Source: JAFEDN01 sp963712715 (lineage in GTDB: Bacteria > Pseudomonadota > Gammaproteobacteria > Coxiellales > Coxiellaceae). Taken from it: a DNA stretch of 64,000 nt. Under the pieces are notes generated by a model. It made no database searches and was not told where the DNA came from. It saw nothing but the letters and a program-made list of their open reading frames with translations. Position 1 is the first letter of the stretch; every line of letters begins with the position of its first letter. The stretch is taken from the NCBI GenBank assembly GCA_963712715.1, contig CAVQJI010000020.1:62001-126000 (forward strand). Reading direction: 5' to 3'. The position numbers were made by a program, and so were the translations under genes. This document shows, piece by piece, positions 57,796-64,000 of the stretch.

Positions 57796-59622
57796 ATGGC
57801 TTTAGAAGAAAATTCTCCTCCGTCAATTGAGGATTATGCTCTTATAGGGGATTGTCATTCCAGTGCTTTAATTTCAAAGCATGGCTCTATTGATTGGTGT
57901 TGCATGCCCAGATTTGATTCTGCCAGTTGCTTTGGTCGATTATTGGATTGGCATAACGCCGGATTTTGTCAAATATCCCCTACCAGCGCTTTTCAAACTT
58001 CTCGGCGTTACTTAAATAATTCGATGATTTTAGAAACCTGTTTTCAAACGGATGAAGGAGAAGTGCGTTTGATTGACTTGTTTACTATGCATAGTGGTGG
58101 TGAACATCATCCTTATCATCAGTTATTGCGTATGATCCAACCCATTCGTGGCACTGTGGAATTAAAAGTTACCATTGTACCCCGCTTTGATTATGGCGCC
58201 ATCAAACCCTGGATTCGGGAATATTCAGAAAATTCTTTTATTGCGATTGGTGGTTGTGATGGTTTATTAATATCAACAAACCTGCCGATATGCATGGATT
58301 GCCGGGATAAATTATCCATTTTACTTAAGGTAAATACACAACAAAATTATTATCTTTCTATCGTTTATGCCAAACCGGAAGATTTGGACGAATGTGTTGT
58401 CTATGTACCAACCCTGCAACAACAGGAATTAAGATTCACTGAAACCGTCAATTGGTGGGCAGGCTGGAATCGACAGGCTAATTTTCAGGGGAAATATACC
58501 GAGCTCGCTTTACGTTCTGCTATGGTTTTAAAATGTTTATGCTACGCCCCGACTGGCGCTATCATCGCTGCGCCCACGACTTCTCTTCCCGAAAGCCTCG
58601 GAGGTTCGCGGAATTGGGATTACCGTTATAGTTGGATACGTGATTCCTGTTTTTCAGTGCGCGTTTTAGGGATTTTAGGTTTTATCAAAGAAGCCGATGG
58701 TTTTCGCCGTTTTATTGAACGAAGCTGTGCAGGCTCTGCCGCAGAACTGCAAACATTATTTGGAGTGGACGGGCGGCGGCATCTCTTTGAGCGTACTTTA
58801 GATTATCTGGATGGTTACAGAGGCTCCAAGCCAGTAAGAGTAGGCAATGCAGCACACCTGCAATTACAACTCGATGTCTATGGGGAGTTACTGCTTTTAG
58901 CATGGCTTTGGCATGAACAGGGATGTTCTCCTGATGATGATTATTGGCTTTTTTTGACTGGAATTGTTGATACTGTGATTAAAATCTGGGAGTCTCCTGA
59001 TTGTGGAATTTGGGAGGTTCGCAGTGAGCCGCGTCATTTTGTTTTTTCTAAAGCCATGTGCTGGGTGACACTGGACCGCGGAATTCGTCTGGCCATTAGC
59101 ATGAATAAAAGCATAGATCTGGACGATTGGAAAAAAGTGCGCGACACAATTCGCCAAAGTATTGAAGAAAATGGCTATGATGAACATCGGGGAGTTTTTA
59201 CCCAGGCGTATGGATTTCCGGAGATGGATGCTTCCCTATTACTGTTACCTATTTTCGAGTTTGTTGATTATCAGGATCCTCGAATGATCCGTACAGTAGA
59301 AGCTATTCGCAAAGAACTCGGCAAAAATGGATTATTAATGAGGTATCCTTCTTACACTGATGAGCTGGCGGGAGAAGAAGGGGTTTTTTTAGCCTGCACT
59401 TTTTGGCTGGTAATCTGTTTAGCACGTCAAGGCCAATTAACTCAAGCTGAGGAAATTTTCATTCAGGCAATTTCTACCGGCAATGACCTGGGACTTTTTT
59501 CCGAAGAATATTTTACAAAAAGTAAACTTATGGGCGGTAATTTTCCTCAAGCGTTAACTCATTTGGCTGTTATAGCCTCAATCATTGCCTTACATGAAGA
59601 ATCCATCAAGATAAAATCCTGA
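57796..59622 (+). CDS. GH15 family glucoamylase/trehalase-like glycoside hydrolase
   Basis: This 608-residue enzyme has the GH15 N-terminal beta domain (YALIGDCHSSALISKHGSID, WCCMPRFDS) and the (alpha/alpha)6 barrel with LPESLGGSRNWDYRYSWIRD. Late motifs are GVFTQAYG, ELAGEEGVFLACTFWL and the LFSEEY region, which include the catalytic glutamates. Relatives include bacterial glucan glucohydrolases and mycobacterial GH15 trehalases. Either would release glucose from the island's products. There is no signal peptide, so it works in the cytoplasm. It ends 13 bp before the convergent GST gene. Confidence 0.9.
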   Translation: MALEENSPPSIEDYALIGDCHSSALISKHGSIDWCCMPRFDSASCFGRLLDWHNAGFCQISPTSAFQTSRRYLNNSMILETCFQTDEGEVRLIDLFTMHSGGEHHPYHQLLRMIQPIRGTVELKVTIVPRFDYGAIKPWIREYSENSFIAIGGCDGLLISTNLPICMDCRDKLSILLKVNTQQNYYLSIVYAKPEDLDECVVYVPTLQQQELRFTETVNWWAGWNRQANFQGKYTELALRSAMVLKCLCYAPTGAIIAAPTTSLPESLGGSRNWDYRYSWIRDSCFSVRVLGILGFIKEADGFRRFIERSCAGSAAELQTLFGVDGRRHLFERTLDYLDGYRGSKPVRVGNAAHLQLQLDVYGELLLLAWLWHEQGCSPDDDYWLFLTGIVDTVIKIWESPDCGIWEVRSEPRHFVFSKAMCWVTLDRGIRLAISMNKSIDLDDWKKVRDTIRQSIEENGYDEHRGVFTQAYGFPEMDASLLLLPIFEFVDYQDPRMIRTVEAIRKELGKNGLLMRYPSYTDELAGEEGVFLACTFWLVICLARQGQLTQAEEIFIQAISTGNDLGLFSEEYFTKSKLMGGNFPQALTHLAVIASIIALHEESIKIKS

Positions 59623-59635
59623 AGCTTCCTGTCAA

Positions 59636-60271
59636 TCAATGACTGCCACCCGGACCACCTTTGGCATAGGCTCTTTGAACGGCAGGACGATTTTGAATCT
59701 TGAACAACCAGCGTTTAATCGATGGAAAATTATCAATATTTTGGGATTGCCACTCATACAATGCGACCCAGGGATAAATTGCCATGTCGGCGATAGAATA
59801 TTCCCCTGTCAAAAAATCGCGCCCTATTAAACGTTTTTCTAATACATTATAAAGGCGCGTCGTCTCTTTTACGTATCTATTAATAGCATAAGGGATGCGT
59901 TCTGGCGCATATCGCGAAAAATGATGGTTCTGACCAGACATAGGCCCCAATCCTCCCACTTGCCAGAATAACCATTCTAACGCTTCTAAACGTACTCTAA
60001 AGTCCTGCGGCAAGAACTGTCCGATTTTTTCAGCTAAATAAAGCAGTATCGCCCCGGACTCAAATACACTGACCGGTTGTCCTTTGTCGTTAGGGTTATG
60101 ATCAACAATAGCTGGAATTTTATTATTCGGTGATATTCGTAAAAAATCAGGTGAAAATTGCTCATTATTAAAAATATCTATACGAATAAACTGATATTCT
60201 AAACCCGATTCTTCAAGAAAGATCGCAACCTTGTCACCGTTGGGAGTCGGCCAGTAATATAGTTCAATCAT
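59636..60271 (-). CDS. Glutathione S-transferase, YfcG/YghU (Nu-class) type
   Basis: This 211-residue protein starts with IELYYWPTPNGDKVAIFLEE, typical of the E. coli YfcG/YghU disulfide-bond oxidoreductases. The thioredoxin-like domain ends with NNKIPAIVDH and ESGAILLYLAE, and the helical C-terminal domain with FLTGEYSIADMAIYPWV. It probably uses glutathione to reduce disulfides or peroxides. It has no obvious metabolic link to the glucan genes and has its own upstream region, which also contains a core palindrome. Confidence 0.9.
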   Translation of the reverse strand: MIELYYWPTPNGDKVAIFLEESGLEYQFIRIDIFNNEQFSPDFLRISPNNKIPAIVDHNPNDKGQPVSVFESGAILLYLAEKIGQFLPQDFRVRLEALEWLFWQVGGLGPMSGQNHHFSRYAPERIPYAINRYVKETTRLYNVLEKRLIGRDFLTGEYSIADMAIYPWVALYEWQSQNIDNFPSIKRWLFKIQNRPAVQRAYAKGGPGGSH

Positions 60272-60329
60272 AAAATCACCCTCAATTTTTAATTGCTGCA
60301 GTATTTCAGATAAGTCTTTTGGTTTCAGT

Positions 60330-60417
60330 CGTCATTGCGAGCGTAAGGCGAAGCAATCCAGTTCGTACTTCGATCAACGCTCTGTACTGGATTGCTTCGC
60401 TCACGCTCGCAATGACT
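60330..60417. repeat. 88-bp palindromic core repeat, copy 7 position
   Basis: GTCATTGCGAGCGTAAGGCG and its inverted partner CTCACGCTCGCAATGAC flank GAAGCAATCCAG/CTGGATTGCTTC. It sits between the divergent GST and ATP-grasp genes. This is the sixth full core in the window counting 130, 21368, 31769, 34905 and 57613. Confidence 0.8.
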
Positions 60418-60552
60418 GTTAGAGCAATTTATTTATACCTCGCGCGATATAATATACCAAATAGCAACTGGATTTGCAGCAATTGAAGCCGGATAGTGAG
60501 TATGGTATATTAATTCAACATTTTTTTTGGCTTTTAATTCCAGGATTTAATT

Positions 60553-61473
60553 ATGGTATACCTAAAGCGGCTGTTATCCAGACTGTTTTCTCAAAAAGAC
60601 TGTACGAAAAATAAAGCTATTATTTCAGCGAAATATTATCAGGTCTATAATCGAAAATTGGATTTTGATTATGTTGACACCTTCAGCGCCTACATTCAGC
60701 ATTGCAAGGTTGACAAAAAAAGCGAAAAATTAGGCGTATTGGTGGATAAATATGCCGTTCGCGCACATGTCGCCAACCTGATCGGTGAAAAATATTTAGC
60801 GAAATTACTGGGCGTTTGGAAAAACGCCAAAGATATCGACTATGACAGTTTACCTTCCCGATTTGTTTTAAAGGCTAATCATGGTTGTGCATGGAATATT
60901 CTGGTTCAGGATGTACAGAAGCTTGACCGAAAAATTGCCACCAAAAGGCTTAACTGGTGGCTTGCCAAAAATTTTTATAAAGGGTCGTTAGAGGCGCATT
61001 ACCGAAAAATAAAACCGAAAATTATTGCCGAAGAATTTTTAGTAGATAGCAATGGGGAATTACTGGACTACAAGTTTTTTTGTTTCCATGGCGAACTGTA
61101 TTTTATCCAGGTTGATATCGACCGTTTCAGTGAAGAACATTCGCGTATTTATTATGATCTTGAGTGGCGCCGGCTGCCCTTTACCATCAAGTATCCGGCC
61201 AACCTCAGAATATTAAAACGTCCGGAAAATTTCGATGAAATGGTAAAAATAGTCAGTCAATTAGCCAAAGGACATGAGCATGTCCGCGTGGATCTTTATA
61301 ATGTAGATGGCCGGATTGTGTTCGGAGAGCTCACTTTTACTCATGGCAGCGGTTTTGAAAAATTTTACCCCGATGAAACCTATAATTTTCTAATCGGCGA
61401 TATTATTGCTAAAAGGAAAACATTGGCCGATTGGAATCAGCATTTAGGCTCCGGATCAAACGACTCGCTATAA
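60553..61473 (+). CDS. TupA-like ATP-grasp protein
   Basis: This 306-residue protein matches the TupA-like ATP-grasp family: LVDKYAVRAHVANLIGEKYL near the N-terminus, RFVLKANHGCAWN for nucleotide binding, IIAEEFL and LLDYKFFCFHGE in the middle, and HVRVDLYNVDGRIVFGELTF near the end. Such proteins occur in capsule and cell-surface glycan loci and probably ligate an amino acid or similar group onto a sugar or peptide. It lies just upstream of treZ in the same direction (19 bp). The ATG has an AGGA site. Its role in this island is unknown. Confidence 0.82.
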   Translation: MVYLKRLLSRLFSQKDCTKNKAIISAKYYQVYNRKLDFDYVDTFSAYIQHCKVDKKSEKLGVLVDKYAVRAHVANLIGEKYLAKLLGVWKNAKDIDYDSLPSRFVLKANHGCAWNILVQDVQKLDRKIATKRLNWWLAKNFYKGSLEAHYRKIKPKIIAEEFLVDSNGELLDYKFFCFHGELYFIQVDIDRFSEEHSRIYYDLEWRRLPFTIKYPANLRILKRPENFDEMVKIVSQLAKGHEHVRVDLYNVDGRIVFGELTFTHGSGFEKFYPDETYNFLIGDIIAKRKTLADWNQHLGSGSNDSL

Positions 61474-61492
61474 ATGTACTATATATATAGGG

Positions 61493-63343
61493 ATGTCCAA
61501 ATATAATAGAAAACTTCCCATTGGAGCTGAAATGGTTTCCGGACAAGGAACCCATTTCCGGGTTTGGGCCGCTAATCATCAAAACGTATATCTTGTTATA
61601 GAAAATGCAGGATCGACAAAAGAATATCCGATGGAAAAAGAGAAAAATTCATATTTTTCCTTATTTTTATCTGACGTTGGTGAAAATTATTTATATCGAT
61701 TTAAGTTCCCGAATGAACCTGGATTGTGGTCGGATCCCGCCTCCCGTTATCAACCCTTAGGCCCGGACGGACCTTCATGCATTGTTAATACAGAATATCG
61801 CTGGACAGATAATCAATGGCCTGGAATAACCCTTGAAAATCAAATTATCTACGAAATTCATATCGGTACATTTACACCCTCCGGAACCTTTAGTGAAGCC
61901 GCCGCTCACTTAAAAGAACTCGCAGAGCTTGGTATCACTATCATTGAATTAATGCCCTTAAATGAATTTCCCGGAAAATTCGGCTGGGGATATGATGGTG
62001 TCAACCTGTTTGCCCCCGCGCATATTTATGGTTCGCCCGATCAATTAAAAGCGCTCATTAACGAGGCGCATGAGCTGGGAATAGCGGTGATTTTAGACGT
62101 AGTTTATAATCATTTTGGCCCTGAACATAACCATTTACTTCACTTTTCAAAAGAATATATAAAAGAAATAAAAATGACTGAGTGGGGAAATTCTATAAAC
62201 TTTGACAATTTTTCTACCCGCGAATTCTTTTTAACCAATGTTAAATACTGGATAAGCGAATTTCATTTTGATGGTCTACGAATTGATGCTACTTATTGTT
62301 TATTCAGTGATACCCCCGTTCATATTTTAAAAGATTTATCTTTTGCGGTTAAAAAAAGCTCCCAAAAGTCTACTATCATTATCGGTGAAGACGAACCCCA
62401 GAATTCTCAATTATTAATGCCTTATGAAGCCAATGGGTATGGATTTGATGCTCTTTGGAACGATGATTTTCATCACAGTGCTCATGTTCGACTTACCGGT
62501 AGAAAAGAAGCTTATTACTCTGATTATCAGGGTAGCCCGCAGGAATTTGTTTCACTGATGAAATATGGTTTTTTATATCAGGGACAATTTTGTTCATGGC
62601 AGAACAAAAATAGAGGCGTTCCTAATTACAATTTACCGCATCAATCCATGGTCATCTATCTTGAAAATCACGATCAGTTAGCGAATTCATTTGATGGTAA
62701 AAGAGTTAAGCAAAAAACTGATCCTGGTAACTATCGAGCGATGAGCTGTTTATTATTATTATCTCCCAATACCCCTTTGCTATTTCAGGGACAGGAATTT
62801 GGTTCAGAAAAACCTTTTTTATTTTTTTCAGATCACAGCCCTGAAATCAGTAAAGCTATAAGCGAAGGTCGCCGGAATTACCTTAAACAATTTCTCTCAA
62901 TTTCTGATTCGAATGCGGATCAACAAATTCCCGATTGTTCTGATCCAAAGGTTTTTAAAAGCTGTCAGTTAGATTGGAGTCAAAAGAACCCTCAAATATA
63001 TGCTTTATATAAAGATTTAATCAAAATTAAAAAAAATGATAAGATTTTTAAACAATGTCAAAAATTAAAAGTCGATGGCGCAGTTTTTGGTCCAGATTTA
63101 TTTTTAATTCGTTACTTTGGTCCTGAGACAGATGACCGTCTGATCATTATAAATTTTGGATTAGATTATGCATTAGATCCAGCCCCAGAGCCTTTAGTAG
63201 CGTATCCAAACAACCGACCCTGGGAAGTATTATGGTCGAGTGAAGAAATAGAATACGGCGGTGGAGGCGCCATTCACTTGCAGATCAATCACTGGAAGAT
63301 AGCCGGTCATTCTGCAATGGTTTTAAAAATTAGAGAGGAATAA
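61493..63343 (+). CDS. treZ: Maltooligosyltrehalose trehalohydrolase
   Basis: This 616-residue GH13_10 enzyme cuts trehalose from the ends made by TreY. It has the N-terminal beta domain (THFRVWAANHQNVYLVIE), YEIHIGTFTPSGTF, IIELMPLNEFPGKFGWGYDG, DVVYNHFGPEHNHL, FHFDGLRIDATY (nucleophile), IIGEDEPQN (acid) and YLENHDQLANS. It follows the ATP-grasp gene and is 4 bp before the debranching-enzyme gene, so the three probably form a plus-strand operon. Confidence 0.93.
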   Translation: MSKYNRKLPIGAEMVSGQGTHFRVWAANHQNVYLVIENAGSTKEYPMEKEKNSYFSLFLSDVGENYLYRFKFPNEPGLWSDPASRYQPLGPDGPSCIVNTEYRWTDNQWPGITLENQIIYEIHIGTFTPSGTFSEAAAHLKELAELGITIIELMPLNEFPGKFGWGYDGVNLFAPAHIYGSPDQLKALINEAHELGIAVILDVVYNHFGPEHNHLLHFSKEYIKEIKMTEWGNSINFDNFSTREFFLTNVKYWISEFHFDGLRIDATYCLFSDTPVHILKDLSFAVKKSSQKSTIIIGEDEPQNSQLLMPYEANGYGFDALWNDDFHHSAHVRLTGRKEAYYSDYQGSPQEFVSLMKYGFLYQGQFCSWQNKNRGVPNYNLPHQSMVIYLENHDQLANSFDGKRVKQKTDPGNYRAMSCLLLLSPNTPLLFQGQEFGSEKPFLFFSDHSPEISKAISEGRRNYLKQFLSISDSNADQQIPDCSDPKVFKSCQLDWSQKNPQIYALYKDLIKIKKNDKIFKQCQKLKVDGAVFGPDLFLIRYFGPETDDRLIIINFGLDYALDPAPEPLVAYPNNRPWEVLWSSEEIEYGGGGAIHLQINHWKIAGHSAMVLKIREE

Positions 63344-63347
63344 TCGT

Positions 63348-64000
63348 ATGCCACATATCATTACTATTATTAAAGATCCTAAAGGGGATGATTTAATTCA
63401 CAAAGAATGGCTTATGACTAATGCTCTTGGAGGTTTTGCTTCCGGATCTATATCAAATGTTTTGACGAGAAAATATCATGCTTTGCTCATAGCTGCATTA
63501 CATGCTCCTTTGGGCAGAACAATTTTACTCAATCATGTAGAAGAGAGTATTGTACAAAATAAAAAGGAAATTATTCTCACCCAGCAAAGACAGGGTCCGA
63601 ACGAAGCTTTACCCGATATACCTTTGACCGAGTTCAAATTAAAAGACGGCATCCCTTTTTGGTATTATAAAATTAATGATACCATTATTGAAAAGCGACT
63701 CCATTTAATCAATCACCAGAACACAGTGCATATCACCTACCAAATTATGTCTGGCAAACCAGTTCATCTAAAATGGCGCCCTTTTCTTCATTTTCGTAAT
63801 TATGAAAGTCCAGTCAATATTTCTATTCCGCATGAGGAATATTCTATTAATTCACATAATAATCGCTATGAAATATCTTGCCCGACATTTCCATTATTGC
63901 GGATGCTATGTAGTGAAACAATACCTTTTACTCCGGAATTAAAAAAACTGGAAAAAGTGTATTACGAGTATGAAGCAGCGAGAGGTTATGAATCAATAGG
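63348..64000 (+). CDS. Glycogen debranching enzyme (amylo-alpha-1,6-glucosidase), 5' part
   Basis: The gene starts at the ATG at 63348 with a GAGG site and runs off the window after 217 codons. The N-terminus (HKEWLMTNALGGFASGSISN then TRKYHALLIAALHAPLGR) is typical of the bacterial GDE/AGL N-terminal domain, with VEESI and a beta-sandwich after it. The catalytic GH133 domain is outside the window. It would remove alpha-1,6 branches so that TreY/TreZ or phosphorylase can act. Confidence 0.88.
   Translation, partial: MPHIITIIKDPKGDDLIHKEWLMTNALGGFASGSISNVLTRKYHALLIAALHAPLGRTILLNHVEESIVQNKKEIILTQQRQGPNEALPDIPLTEFKLKDGIPFWYYKINDTIIEKRLHLINHQNTVHITYQIMSGKPVHLKWRPFLHFRNYESPVNISIPHEEYSINSHNNRYEISCPTFPLLRMLCSETIPFTPELKKLEKVYYEYEAARGYESI

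Noticed and set aside
130..60417. CRISPR array made of the repeated 88-bp palindromes
   Set aside because: Copies are kilobases apart, each is a self-complementary hairpin, and there are no regular spacers or cas genes.

Overview
The window looks like the chromosome of a host-associated gammaproteobacterium, most plausibly from the Legionellales (Legionella, Coxiella, Aquicella or Berkiella relatives). This is inferred from a PAS-LuxR regulator of the Legionella type, a bifunctional aspartokinase/diaminopimelate decarboxylase, an OPT transporter, cytochrome c5, UmuDC and several proteins that resemble secreted effectors (a calpain-like protease, a Tle1/DUF2235-like hydrolase, a tandem F-box-like protein). 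No rRNA, tRNA, phage or intact transposase gene was seen. Short palindromic repeats are scattered through the window.

Layout. 0-3.4 kb: comF, a tandem multi-hairpin repeat, hemF and a PAP2-type membrane phosphatase. 3.4-8 kb: a calpain-like protease, two small membrane proteins that may be one frameshifted gene, and a frameshifted PAS-LuxR regulator. 8-12.7 kb: a minus-strand operon of dehydrogenase E1 alpha, E1 beta and a frameshifted lysAC. 12.9-15.7 kb: two effector-like genes. 15.8-25.4 kb: ordinary metabolism (cytochrome c5, OPT transporter, umuDC, quinone oxidoreductase, MHS transporter, HAD hydrolase) plus a decayed acetyl-CoA synthetase. 25.4-40.1 kb: a tandem array of about 800-residue paralogs of unknown function. 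Units A and E are intact, B, C and D are broken, and a sixth unit survives as a relic beside a toxin-antitoxin pair. 40.7-64 kb: a large glucan and trehalose island.

The island carries OtsA with a dead phosphatase domain, OtsB, TreS fused to maltokinase, GlgE, GlgB, MalQ, TreY, TreZ, a GH57 enzyme, a GH15 enzyme and a glycogen debranching enzyme that runs off the window. Together they can make trehalose from UDP-glucose, convert it through maltose 1-phosphate into branched alpha-glucan, and turn glucan back into trehalose or glucose. GlgC and GlgA are absent here, so the GlgE route is the visible way to make glucan. A GST and a TupA-like ATP-grasp protein sit inside the island.

Several housekeeping genes (PAS-luxR, lysAC twice, malQ twice, glgB) lose frame at positions where one extra base in a short run restores the reading frame. 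This systematic pattern fits sequencing or assembly deletions as well as gene decay. The acs gene and paralog units C and D also carry nonsense changes or larger lesions and look truly degraded.
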